Of a DNA stretch of 64,000 bases, positions 50,769-58,448 are shown in pieces (positions within the stretch are counted from its first letter, which is position 1; every line of letters begins with the position of its first letter). A model generated the notes under the pieces. It saw only the letters and a program-made list of their open reading frames with translations. It ran no database searches and had not been told where the DNA came from. The position numbers and the translations under genes are program-made. This DNA is from Mycolicibacterium sp. lyk4-40-TYG-92. Its GTDB lineage: Bacteria > Actinomycetota > Actinomycetes > Mycobacteriales > Mycobacteriaceae. The DNA lies in NCBI RefSeq assembly GCF_030209435.1, contig NZ_JARVRX010000014.1, positions 62,001-126,000 on the forward strand. Direction: 5' to 3'.

Positions 50769-51469
50769 GCGCACCGGCCGCTGCCGGCGCCGCGAGGAGG
50801 TCGGTGCTGATGACTGCAGGGTCGGATTCCCTGCTCGGCGAAGCGGTGTACAAGCAGCTGCTGGACCGCATCTTCACGGGGCGGTTGCCGTCGGGCGCTC
50901 CGCTGAGCGTCCCGGCACTCGCAGCGGAGCTGGAGGTCAGCCGCAGTCCCGTCCGCGATTCGGTCCAGAGACTGGTCGCGGACGGGCTCGCAGTGCACAC
51001 GCCGCACGCGGGCGCCCGGGTTGCGCACGTCGACGCCGCCGAGATCGCCGAGGTGTTTGCGGTGCGCGAGCTACTCGACGGGTACGCCGCCTCGGCGGCC
51101 ACCATGCGGGCGACGACGGCCGAGGTCGACGAACTGGTGCGCCTCGTCGAAGACCAGAAGGAACGGCTCGCCGCTCCCGCCGACGCGCTCAACGAGGCCC
51201 GGTGGGACCTCGAATTCCACACCGCGGTGCGCGATCTCGCAGGCAACCGGCCCCTCAGCGAAGCGTTGCACCGGCTCGATGCCAAGGCCCACCTCTACAA
51301 CAGCGGGCTGTGGTCCGACGACGCGGGACGCAGATTCGCCGTGGCCGAGCACGCCGCCATCGTCCACGCGATCCAGGTCGGTGACGCGGCGGCCGCGGAG
51401 CGTGCAGCGGCAGCGCACGTCGCCGCACTCGGAGTTCGGATGCGGCGCCTCGAAGGGACTACCGCCTGA
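50765..51469 (+). CDS. GntR-family (FCD domain) transcriptional regulator
   Basis: 234 residues from ATG 50765, overlapping the dioxygenase stop. The winged-helix domain lies at about residues 25-85 (EAVYKQLLDRIFTGRLPSG, then LAAELEVSRSPVRDSVQRL). The FCD ligand domain has the metal-site His residues in RWDLEFHTAVRDL and EHAAIVHAIQVGD. FCD regulators usually repress nearby catabolic genes and respond to a carboxylate pathway intermediate. It is the last gene of the plus-strand unit and is the obvious controller of the divergent promoters at 46.8-47.0 kb. Confidence 0.92.
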   Translation: MSAPAAAGAARRSVLMTAGSDSLLGEAVYKQLLDRIFTGRLPSGAPLSVPALAAELEVSRSPVRDSVQRLVADGLAVHTPHAGARVAHVDAAEIAEVFAVRELLDGYAASAATMRATTAEVDELVRLVEDQKERLAAPADALNEARWDLEFHTAVRDLAGNRPLSEALHRLDAKAHLYNSGLWSDDAGRRFAVAEHAAIVHAIQVGDAAAAERAAAAHVAALGVRMRRLEGTTA

Positions 51470-51507
51470 GTGGTGGACGTCGACCCCAACCAGAAAGACC
51501 TCCGTCG

Positions 51508-52644
51508 TCACACGGTGGCAAGCAGGTGACCGGCCTTCAGCCCCGAACCAGTGAGAACGGCGACGACGGTGTCCGCGGCACTGATCTCTCCAGCTGCCCG
51601 TAACTGACGTAGCGCGGGCACGACCTGGGCGCTGGTGGGTTCGACGAACAGCCCGGTCCTGGCGAGCTGCCCGACCGCGGGCAGCAACTCGTCTTCTGGG
51701 ACCGCGACAGCCGCCCCACCGCTGTCCCGGATCGCTTGCAGGACTTCACGATCCCGCACGGGCTGCGCGATGGCCGTGCCCTCGGCGACAGTCGTCGCCC
51801 ATTGCTTTTCGACGACCTCAGCGCTCCCCTGCTCCAGTGCCTTGACGAGCGGGCAGCAATTCTCGGGTTGACTGACGAGGATTCGTGGCACGCGTTCGAT
51901 CTCGCCCGCTCGATACAGTTCGCCGAAGCCGGTGGCGCAACCGAGGACCAGGCTGCCGGCCCCCGCGGGAACGAGAACCGCAGCGGGAGAACGAAAACCG
52001 AGGTCCTCCCAGATCTCGTAGGCGATCAGTTTGATGCCTTGCAGGAAATGCGGGTGCCAGTTGTGGCTTGCGTAGAACGTCGTGTCGGCGCGACGCACAG
52101 CCTCGTCGGCCACCTCCTGCCGGGTGCCGGAGACGAGTTCGATGTGGGCCCCGTGCCATCGGCTCTGCACGATCTTGTTCGGCGACGTCGCAGCCGGCAC
52201 GAGGATGTGGGCTTCGATCCCTGCCGCCGCACAGTACGCGGCCACCGAGGATCCCCCGTTGCCGCTGGAGTCCTCGAGGGCACGGTCGATCCCGTGGTGC
52301 CGAAGGGCCGTTACCATCACCGCGACGCCTCGGTCCTTGAAACTGCCGGTGGGATTCATCGACTCGAGCTTCAGGCCGACGTCGATGCCGTCGAAGGTTC
52401 GATTGATCAACGGTGTCCGGCCCTCACCGAGGGTCACCGGGTCGATGTGCGCCAAGGGATCTGGCAGCGCCGCGCGATAGCGCCACTGCGAGTTGACCGC
52501 GGCGTCGATCTGCTCGCGGCCGATGCCCGGCAGCGGTTCGAAGACCAGCGGGCCGCCGTCGTCACCGCGCCAGCGGGGTTGGTCAGCGGGATACCGATGG
52601 CCGCTGCGGTCGACAAGACTCGGTCCCAGCGAGTTCACCGTCAT
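51508..52644 (-). CDS. PLP-dependent threonine-synthase-like enzyme (fold type II)
   Basis: 378 residues. The PLP Lys is in MNPTGSFKDRGVAVM (near residue 104). The substrate loop SSGNGGSSVAAYCAAAG follows near 126, with the phosphate-binding Gly-rich VPAGAGSLVLGCATGFGE near 220 and a C-terminal Ser/Gly segment AVLTGSGLKAGH. The overall pattern is of threonine synthase or related beta-replacement/elimination enzymes that act on hydroxy- or phospho-amino acids. It is not next to thrA/thrB, so a biosynthetic role is uncertain; it may be a lyase in amino acid catabolism. It converges with the GntR gene and starts 84 bp from the nrdE terminator region. Confidence 0.85.
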   Translation of the reverse strand: MTVNSLGPSLVDRSGHRYPADQPRWRGDDGGPLVFEPLPGIGREQIDAAVNSQWRYRAALPDPLAHIDPVTLGEGRTPLINRTFDGIDVGLKLESMNPTGSFKDRGVAVMVTALRHHGIDRALEDSSGNGGSSVAAYCAAAGIEAHILVPAATSPNKIVQSRWHGAHIELVSGTRQEVADEAVRRADTTFYASHNWHPHFLQGIKLIAYEIWEDLGFRSPAAVLVPAGAGSLVLGCATGFGELYRAGEIERVPRILVSQPENCCPLVKALEQGSAEVVEKQWATTVAEGTAIAQPVRDREVLQAIRDSGGAAVAVPEDELLPAVGQLARTGLFVEPTSAQVVPALRQLRAAGEISAADTVVAVLTGSGLKAGHLLATV

Positions 52645-52669
52645 CCCTTCCGTTCTCGGGACTACACGT

Positions 52670-52705
52670 AAATGTCCCCCAAAACCGTTGTCTTGGGGGA
52701 CATTT
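52670..52705 (-). terminator. 13-bp stem-loop terminator downstream of nrdE
   Basis: AAATGTCCCCCAA (52670-52682) and TTGGGGGACATTT (52693-52705) are a perfect 13-bp inverted repeat with a 10-nt loop, about 23 bp after the nrdE stop. An outer ACGT/ACGT pairing extends it with one bulge. It probably ends the nrdHIE transcript before the threonine-synthase-like gene. Confidence 0.8.
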
Positions 52706-52728
52706 GACGTCTGCTCGCGTTCAGAGCC

Positions 52729-54897
52729 TTACAACATGCAGCTGACGCAGTTGTCCACCTCAGTGCCTTCCAGCGCCATCTGACGCAGGCGGATGTAGTA
52801 CAGCGTCTTGATACCCTTGCGCCAGGCGTAGATCTGCGCCTTGTTGACGTCACGCGTCGTGGCGGTGTCCTTGAAGAACAACGTCAGCGAAAGTCCTTGG
52901 TCCACATGCTGAGTGGCCGCGGCGTACGTGTCGATGATCTTCTCGTAGCCGATCTCGTACGCGTCCTTGTAGTACTCCAGGTTGTCGTTCGTCAGGTACG
53001 GCGCCGGGTAGTAGACGCGACCGATCTTGCCTTCCTTACGGATCTCGATCTTCGACGCGACCGGGTGGATCGAGCTGGTCGAGTGGTTGATGTACGAGAT
53101 CGAGCCCGTCGGCGGAACCGCCTGCAGGTTCTGGTTGTAGATGCCGTGCGCCTGCACCGATTCCTTCAGCGAACGCCAATCATCCTGCGTCGGAATGTGA
53201 ATGCCGGCATCGGCGAAGATCTGGCGCACCTTGTCGGTCTTCGGCGCCCACTCCCGCTCGGTGTACTTGTCGAAGAACTCACCCGAGGCGTACTTCGACT
53301 TCTCGAACCCGCCGAACTTCGTACCACGTTCGATCGCAATGCGGTTCGACGCGCGCAGTGCGTGGAACAGCACGGTGTAGAAGTAGATGTTGGTGAAGTC
53401 GATGCCCTCTTCGGAGCCGTAGTGAATCTGCTCACGGGCCAGGTAGCCGTGCAGGTTCATCTGCCCCAGGCCGATGGCGTGCGAGTCGTTGTTGCCCTGC
53501 TCGATCGACGGCACCGACCAGATGTGCGTCTGATCCGACACCGCGGTCAGCGCGCGGATCGACACCTCGATGGTCTGCGCGAAGTCCGGCGAATCCATGG
53601 CCTTGGCGATGTTCAGCGAGCCCAGGTTGCACGAGATGTCCTTGCCGACCTTGGCGTAGGACAGGTCCTCGTTGAACAGCGACGGCGTCGACACCTGCAG
53701 GATTTCCGAGCACAGGTTCGAGTGCGTGATCTTGCCATCGATGGGGTTGGCCCGGTTCACCGTGTCCTCGAACATGATGTACGGGTAGCCCGACTCGAAC
53801 TGCAGCTCGGCGAGGGTCTGGAAGAACTCGCGCGCCTTGATCTTCGTCTTGCGGATGGCGCCGTTGTCGACCATCTCGTAGTACTTCTCGGTGACGTTGA
53901 CGTCGGCGAACGGCAGCCCGTACACCTTCTCGACGTCGTACGGCGAGAAGAGGTACATGTCCTCGTTCTTCTTCGCCAGCTCGAACGTGATGTCCGGGAT
54001 GACGACGCCCAGCGAGAGCGTCTTGATCCGGATCTTCTCGTCGGCGTTCTCCCGCTTGGTGTCGAGGAAGCGGTAGATGTCGGGGTGGTGCGCGTGCAGG
54101 TACACCGCACCCGCGCCCTGGCGGGCACCGAGCTGGTTGGCGTAGGAGAACGAGTCCTCCAGCAGCTTCATGATCGGGATGACGCCCGAGGACTGGTTCT
54201 CGATGTTCTTGATCGGCGCACCGTGCTCACGAATGTTGCTGAGCAGCAACGCAACTCCACCGCCGCGCTTGGACAGCTGCAGCGCCGAGTTGATCGAGCG
54301 GCCGATCGACTCCATGTTGTCCTCGATGCGCAGCAGGAAGCACGACACGGGCTCGCCGCGCTGCTTCTTGCCCGAGTTGAGGAACGTCGGGGTGGCCGGC
54401 TGGAAACGGCCGTCGATGATCTCGTCGACGAGCTTCTCGGCCAGCTCGGTGTCACCTGCAGCCAGGGTGAGGGCCACCATGACGACGCGATCCTCGAAGC
54501 GCTCCAGGTAGCGCTTGCCGTCGAAAGTCTTCAGCGTGTAGCTGGTGTAGTACTTGAACGCGCCCAGAAACGTCGGGAACCGGAACTTCTTGGCGAAGGC
54601 CCGGTCCAGCAGCTGCTTGACGAAGTTGCGGCTGTACTGGTCGAGCACCTCGCGCTCGTAGTACTCCTTCTCGATCAGGTAATCGAGCTTCTCGTCCTGG
54701 CTGTGAAAGAACACCGTGTTCTGGTTCACGTGCTGCAGGAAGTACTCCCGCGCCGCGAGCACGTCCTTGTCGAACTGGATCTTGCCGTCCGCGTCGTACA
54801 GGTTGAGCATCGCGTTGAGAGCGTGGTAGTCGCTCTCACCGGGCAGCGCGTGCGTGGTGGCGGCTACCGGTTCTGCAGCTGTGACGGTTGGTGGCAC
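52729..54897 (-). CDS. nrdE: class Ib ribonucleotide reductase alpha subunit NrdE
   Basis: 722 residues, catalytic subunit that reduces ribonucleoside diphosphates. The redox-active Cys pair lies in GEPVSCFLLRIEDN (near residue 190) and KDISCNLGSLNIAK. The thiyl-radical Cys and Glu are in ITHSNLCSEILQ. The C-terminal CVSCML is the swinging Cys pair re-reduced by NrdH. The radical-transfer Tyr pair appears in IKTLYYIRLRQ. GTG 54897 agrees with the N-terminus I recall for mycobacterial NrdE (PPTVTAAEP) and overlaps nrdI by 34 bp. It works with NrdF2, encoded about 47 kb away. Confidence 0.97.
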   Translation of the reverse strand: MPPTVTAAEPVAATTHALPGESDYHALNAMLNLYDADGKIQFDKDVLAAREYFLQHVNQNTVFFHSQDEKLDYLIEKEYYEREVLDQYSRNFVKQLLDRAFAKKFRFPTFLGAFKYYTSYTLKTFDGKRYLERFEDRVVMVALTLAAGDTELAEKLVDEIIDGRFQPATPTFLNSGKKQRGEPVSCFLLRIEDNMESIGRSINSALQLSKRGGGVALLLSNIREHGAPIKNIENQSSGVIPIMKLLEDSFSYANQLGARQGAGAVYLHAHHPDIYRFLDTKRENADEKIRIKTLSLGVVIPDITFELAKKNEDMYLFSPYDVEKVYGLPFADVNVTEKYYEMVDNGAIRKTKIKAREFFQTLAELQFESGYPYIMFEDTVNRANPIDGKITHSNLCSEILQVSTPSLFNEDLSYAKVGKDISCNLGSLNIAKAMDSPDFAQTIEVSIRALTAVSDQTHIWSVPSIEQGNNDSHAIGLGQMNLHGYLAREQIHYGSEEGIDFTNIYFYTVLFHALRASNRIAIERGTKFGGFEKSKYASGEFFDKYTEREWAPKTDKVRQIFADAGIHIPTQDDWRSLKESVQAHGIYNQNLQAVPPTGSISYINHSTSSIHPVASKIEIRKEGKIGRVYYPAPYLTNDNLEYYKDAYEIGYEKIIDTYAAATQHVDQGLSLTLFFKDTATTRDVNKAQIYAWRKGIKTLYYIRLRQMALEGTEVDNCVSCML

Positions 54898-55316
54898 GAG
54901 AGTTCCTTCCAGAAATCTTCCAGACCCTCACGAACGGCGATGACGTCGTCCGGGGTTCCCATGAGTTCAAGGCGGTAGAGGTACGGAACACCACACTTAC
55001 GGGAGACCACATTGCCCGCGTAAGCGAATTCAGCACCAAAGTTGTTGTTGCCCGCGGCGATAACGCCGCGGATCAACGACCGGTTGTGTTCATTGTTGAG
55101 AAAAGCGATGACCTGCTTCGGGACGTAGCCACCGTCGTTGATGTCCGGGGTGGCACGTCCGCCGCCATAGGTCGGGAGCACCAGGACGTAGGGCTCATCG
55201 ATGACCCCGTCCTCGATACGTCCATGAATCGGGATGCGAGTGGCCGGGATGCCCAGCTTCTGGACGAAGCGGTGGGTGTTCTCGGACACGCTGGAGAAGT
55301 AGACGAGATTGCTCAC
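54864..55316 (-). CDS. nrdI: NrdI flavodoxin-like activator of class Ib RNR
   Basis: 150 residues with a flavodoxin-type FMN site: VYFSSVSENTHRFV (residues 5-18), LPTYGGGRATPDINDG near 48 and AAGNNNFGAEFAYAG near 88. NrdI supplies the oxidant (superoxide or peroxide) for assembling the Mn(III)2-tyrosyl radical in NrdF. Read from GTG 55316. It overlaps nrdE at its 3' end and follows nrdH by 31 bp. Confidence 0.97.
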   Translation of the reverse strand: MSNLVYFSSVSENTHRFVQKLGIPATRIPIHGRIEDGVIDEPYVLVLPTYGGGRATPDINDGGYVPKQVIAFLNNEHNRSLIRGVIAAGNNNFGAEFAYAGNVVSRKCGVPYLYRLELMGTPDDVIAVREGLEDFWKELSCHQPSQLQNR

Positions 55317-55347
55317 TGTTCCTTCTCCTCCCCCGGTTGGTTGTTTT

Positions 55348-55587
55348 CTAGGCGGTGACCGCCACGGTGCTGAGCGCCTTGATCCGGTCGGGGCGGAAGC
55401 CCGACCAGTGCTCGCTGTCGGTCACCACGACCGGGGCCTGCAGGTAACCGAGCGCCAGCACGTACTCGCGGGCTTCGTCATCGATGCTGATGTCAACCTT
55501 CTCGTAAGCGATGCCCGCCTTGTCCAGCGCCTTGTAGGTGGCGTTGCACTGCACACATGCCGGCTTGGTGTACACGGTGACGGTCAT
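55348..55587 (-). CDS. nrdH: NrdH glutaredoxin-like redoxin
   Basis: 79 residues from ATG 55587 (an upstream in-frame extension to 55641 is rejected because of an AGGAGTCGTACCGAG region just before this ATG). The redox motif CVQC lies in YTKPACVQCNATYKAL (residues 10-13) and the hallmark WSGFRPDRIKAL near residue 60. It is the electron donor that reduces the C-terminal Cys pair of NrdE, itself reduced by thioredoxin reductase. First gene of the nrdHIE operon, with two NrdR-box-like dyads about 235-280 bp upstream. Confidence 0.96.
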   Translation of the reverse strand: MTVTVYTKPACVQCNATYKALDKAGIAYEKVDISIDDEAREYVLALGYLQAPVVVTDSEHWSGFRPDRIKALSTVAVTA

Positions 55588-55821
55588 CTCGGTACGACTC
55601 CTCTTCGAAGGCCTGGAAGCTGAACTGAACATGGCTGGCAACTGACGGGGTGGCGCTTTCCGCTGATATCCCCATCTGGATCAGCGGCCCGGCAACCCCT
55701 GAAATTCCCGCATCTCCGGTCGCCCCGGGCCACTCCGGTCAGAACGTCCGGGAATCCCCGTCCGACCGACTTTCCGGCCCCGGCCGACCCTCAAATTGTG
55801 GGGGCCTGTCGGTCCGTCAAA

Positions 55822-55866
55822 CACTACACCTAGTGGGCGACAAACCGAACAGATACAAGATGTTCT
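55822..55866 (-). promoter_or_regulatory. predicted paired NrdR boxes upstream of nrdHIE
   Basis: CACTA-CACC-TAGTG (55822-55835) is a perfect 5-bp dyad and matches the nrdF2 site at 12 of 14 bases. A second, weaker box ATACAAGATGTTCT (55853-55866) is centred exactly 31 bp away. Paired boxes about three helical turns apart are the mark of NrdR, the ATP/dATP-sensing repressor of ribonucleotide reductase genes. Confidence 0.7.
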
Positions 55867-56119
55867 GAACAACATTCGTGAAATTCCCAGGTCGTAAGGC
55901 CGAATCCGAGATACTCTCTCGGCGTGTCGCACATCACACCCGGGGGCGTGTCGTGCTCCGACTACCGGTTTATCACCAGCCACCGACAAGTTGCGGCGAC
56001 GCGCCGCCCGCGACGCGCCGGGCCCGGCCCGCCGGAAGTGGCCAGCTACGCCGATTTCCGCGCGACGGGTGCCACAGCTGTGGTACGCGCGTGACGGACG
56101 TGACAAATGCGACTATCAC

Positions 56120-56321
56120 CCCCGGCGCGGCGCGTTCGGCCCACACCCCCGCCGCCAGTACGGCCACCACTTCGGCGACCACACTGAGGACTGCATACGG
56201 TACCGGCTCCCAGCCCGTCTCCACGAATCCGAACAATCCGAACGTTCGTGACAGCCCGGGCTGTATTCGACTGGCACCACGGCCAGAGCCGCCTGCGCGC
56301 ATCCCACATGAACAGCGTCGG
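56120..56321 (-). pseudogene. frameshifted 3' remnant of a 4-TM membrane-protein gene
   Basis: The minus-strand translation from 56254 to 56120 (LSRTFGLFGFVETGWEPVP, then YAVLSVVAEVVAVLAAGVW) aligns almost gap-free with the C-terminal half of the protein encoded at 57139-57519 (LSRTVGLAGFLEKGWEPAP, then YALVSAVAETVAVLAVAAW). Just upstream, PTLFMW (56321-56304) matches PTWFLW of the same protein but in another frame; the distance to the LSRT motif is 64 nt instead of 57, a net +7 frameshift. No start or 5' half is present before the cutinase gene. This is a decayed partial duplicate. Confidence 0.75.
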
Positions 56322-56394
56322 CTCCAACTCGCTGCGTACTATCGCAACCAGGCAATCGGCATCCCGAAACGACGAAACGACGCAGAGGTTCGCC

Positions 56395-57135
56395 ATGCAC
56401 ACCTTGCATTGCGCTGACGCCCCGAGCGCGCGCCACCGGCTCGGCACCCGCGGGCTCACGAGCATGTTCACCCTGATGTCCGGCGCGCTGGCCCTGATGG
56501 CCGCGCCGGCTCCCGCGGCCACCGCGGACGCCTGTCCGGATGCCGAAGTGATATTCGCCCGCGGCACCGGCGAACCGCCGGGCGTCGGCGGCATCGGCCA
56601 GGCCTTCGTCGATGCGGTGCGGGCCAAGAGCGGCACCAAATCGGTCAGCGTGTACCCGGTGAACTACCAGGCCAGTGCCGACTTCAACGACGGCGTCCAG
56701 TTCGCGCTCACCGTCATCGACGGAATCCGCGACGCCACCAACCACATTCAGGCTGTGGCCGCCACGTGCCCCGCCACCAAGATGGTGCTCGGCGGATTCT
56801 CCCAGGGCGCGGCGGTAGCTGCGTTCACCACGGCAGCCGACATCCCACCGGGCGTCCCGGCGGCCTTCGTACCGCCCCCGATGCCGCCCGAGGTGGCCGG
56901 TCACGTCGCGGCGGTGGCGCTGTTCGGGAAGCCCTCGAATCGGTTCCTCGGCGACGCCGGCGCGCCGCAGATCACCATCGGCCCGCTGTACGCGCCCAAG
57001 ACCATCGATCAGTGCGCGAGCGGCGACACCATCTGTAACGGTGCACCCCCCGGGCAGCCCACCGCCGCGCACAACTCCTACATCGCCAACGGCATGGTCG
57101 CTCAAGCGGCACAATTCGCGGCCGGCCGACTGTAG
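56395..57135 (+). CDS. secreted cutinase-family esterase
   Basis: 246 residues from ATG 56395, preceded by AGAGG. The N-terminus has a signal region (LTSMFTLMSGALALMAAPAP, cleavage near ATADA). The cutinase domain begins DACPDAEVIFARGTGEPPG. The nucleophile elbow is LGGFSQGAAVAAF (near residue 138), the catalytic Asp in CASGDTICNG (near 211) and the His in PTAAHNSYI (near 227). Cys residues are placed for the usual disulfides. Mycobacterial cutinase-like proteins hydrolyse lipid esters, phospholipids or polyesters outside the cell. It is convergent with the sigma/Rieske operon, 3 bp from its last stop, and lies between a membrane-protein gene and the remnant of its duplicate. Confidence 0.94.
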   Translation: MHTLHCADAPSARHRLGTRGLTSMFTLMSGALALMAAPAPAATADACPDAEVIFARGTGEPPGVGGIGQAFVDAVRAKSGTKSVSVYPVNYQASADFNDGVQFALTVIDGIRDATNHIQAVAATCPATKMVLGGFSQGAAVAAFTTAADIPPGVPAAFVPPPMPPEVAGHVAAVALFGKPSNRFLGDAGAPQITIGPLYAPKTIDQCASGDTICNGAPPGQPTAAHNSYIANGMVAQAAQFAAGRL

Positions 57136-57138
57136 TCG

Positions 57139-57519
57139 TCACTCGCCCGCGGTTGATCGCTGCCGCGTCCGCACCGCCCACGCGGCGACCGCCAGCACGG
57201 CCACGGTTTCGGCAACGGCGCTCACCAGTGCGTAAGGCGCTGGTTCCCAGCCTTTTTCAAGGAATCCGGCCAAACCCACGGTGCGGGACAGGGCGAACGC
57301 CCCCAGCGCGCCGGCCGAGAACACCCCGGAGGCCCAGAGGAACCACGTCGGACCGCCGGCCAAGATCAACACGCCCACGCTGCAGAACACCGCGGCCTGG
57401 ACGAGGAAGCCGGCGCCGACCGTGGGGATGTGACCGTAGCCGTGCAGGTAGAGATAGGCGTGCACACCGCCGCTGACAACCATGGCCGCCGCGATCACCA
57501 GGCGGTAGACGATAGTCAC
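57139..57519 (-). CDS. 4-TM membrane protein, last gene of the sigma/Rieske operon
   Basis: 126 residues from GTG 57519, whose GTGA overlaps the metallophosphoesterase stop. There are four hydrophobic segments: IVYRLVIAAAMVVSGGVHAY, then GFLVQAAVFCSVGVLILAG, WFLWASGVFSAGALGAFALS and PYALVSAVAETVAVLAVAAW. His residues in the first segment (GGVHAYLYLHGYGHIP) could bind a metal or haem. I do not recognise a named family. Context puts it at the membrane with cupredoxin and Rieske partners. A frameshifted partial copy lies at 56120-56321. Confidence 0.82.
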   Translation of the reverse strand: MTIVYRLVIAAAMVVSGGVHAYLYLHGYGHIPTVGAGFLVQAAVFCSVGVLILAGGPTWFLWASGVFSAGALGAFALSRTVGLAGFLEKGWEPAPYALVSAVAETVAVLAVAAWAVRTRQRSTAGE

Positions 57520-58448
57520 AGCAGGGTCCGTTCTTTGAGCGCGAGCGTGTGTTGGCCGGTCTGATAGCTGACCTCGCGGATGCCGAGCGCGTCGTGCAGC
57601 TTGCCGGCCGGCAGGGTCAGCGGCTTGGGCGCCGGACCGTCGCCGGGATGCGGCAGCGGATACGCGGTCGTCGTGCCGCTGTGGAACGTGACGTTGCCCT
57701 CGGTCTTGGAAAACACCTGGTGCACATGGCCATTGAGACAGGTCACCGACGCGAACCGCTTGAGATAGCTCAAAGCCTGGGTCGCGTCGTCGGTTCCCCA
57801 GCCCCAATCGGGATACATCGCGAACAGCGGGATGTGGCTGAACACCACGATCGGTGTATCGCTCGACAGCGAGGCGACGTCCTTCTCCACGAACTCGAGC
57901 TGGTCGACGCCGAGGTGACCGAGCTTCTTGAGATTCAGCGTGTTCACCAGCGCGATGACGTGCACGCCCGCGATGTCGAAGCTGTACCAGCCGTCGCCGC
58001 GGGTGCCCGCCCCGAATGTCTTGCGGTACTTGGCCCCGGCGTCGTCGGCCGAATCATGTTCTCCCGGAACGGTGAACACGTGCGGGGTGCGGAGCCCGGT
58101 CATCATCTGCCGGACCTGATCGAACTGCTCCGGGGTGGCCAGATGGGTCAGGTCGCCCGTGTGGATGACGAAATCCGGCGTGTAGCCCAGGTTGTTGACG
58201 GTGTCGATGGCATGGGTGAACGACCCGGCGACGTCGGTGTTGGCGGCCCCGGTGAATCCGATGTGGCTGTCGCTGACCTGGGCGAAGCGCAGAGTGGGTT
58301 GCGCAGCCGGCGCGGACGAGCTGCCCGCGACGTGCGACAGCACTTCCCCGCCGACCACCGACAACCCCACGGTGGCGCCGAACCACGCCGTGTGCCGGAG
58401 CAGTTGCCGGCGGTTCATCTGCTGCGGGTCATCTTGTGCGTCAGTCAT
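57516..58448 (-). CDS. Tat-exported metallophosphoesterase
   Basis: 310 residues from ATG 58448 (ATGA overlap with the cupredoxin gene). A twin-arginine signal is visible: MNRRQLLRHTAWFGATVGL (residues 11-29), then a mature calcineurin-like phosphoesterase domain with the metal motifs QVSDSHIGF (Asp/His), IHTGDLTHLA, VPGEHDSADD (here GEH replaces the usual GNH), VVFSHIPLF and LNGHVHQVF. It has an almost complete dinuclear metal site; the Asn-to-Glu change in the GNH motif may alter metal choice. The substrate could be a phosphoester in the envelope. Genes on both sides overlap, so it is part of the operon. Confidence 0.9.
   Translation of the reverse strand: MTDAQDDPQQMNRRQLLRHTAWFGATVGLSVVGGEVLSHVAGSSSAPAAQPTLRFAQVSDSHIGFTGAANTDVAGSFTHAIDTVNNLGYTPDFVIHTGDLTHLATPEQFDQVRQMMTGLRTPHVFTVPGEHDSADDAGAKYRKTFGAGTRGDGWYSFDIAGVHVIALVNTLNLKKLGHLGVDQLEFVEKDVASLSSDTPIVVFSHIPLFAMYPDWGWGTDDATQALSYLKRFASVTCLNGHVHQVFSKTEGNVTFHSGTTTAYPLPHPGDGPAPKPLTLPAGKLHDALGIREVSYQTGQHTLALKERTLL

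Larger units (their letters stand above)
55588..56394. other. 807-bp region between nrdH and the cutinase gene
   Basis: No intact gene was found. It contains the nrdHIE leader and NrdR-box region (55822-55866) and a frameshifted remnant of a membrane-protein gene on the minus strand (56120-56321). The rest (55588-55821 and 55867-56119) shows only poor-quality open frames. Confidence 0.65.

Noticed and set aside
52897..54978. Long open frame (693 codons) opposite nrdE
   Set aside because: It is the antisense shadow of nrdE caused by GC-rich third positions; its translation is Arg/Val/Leu/Asp-rich without any domain, while nrdE is certain.
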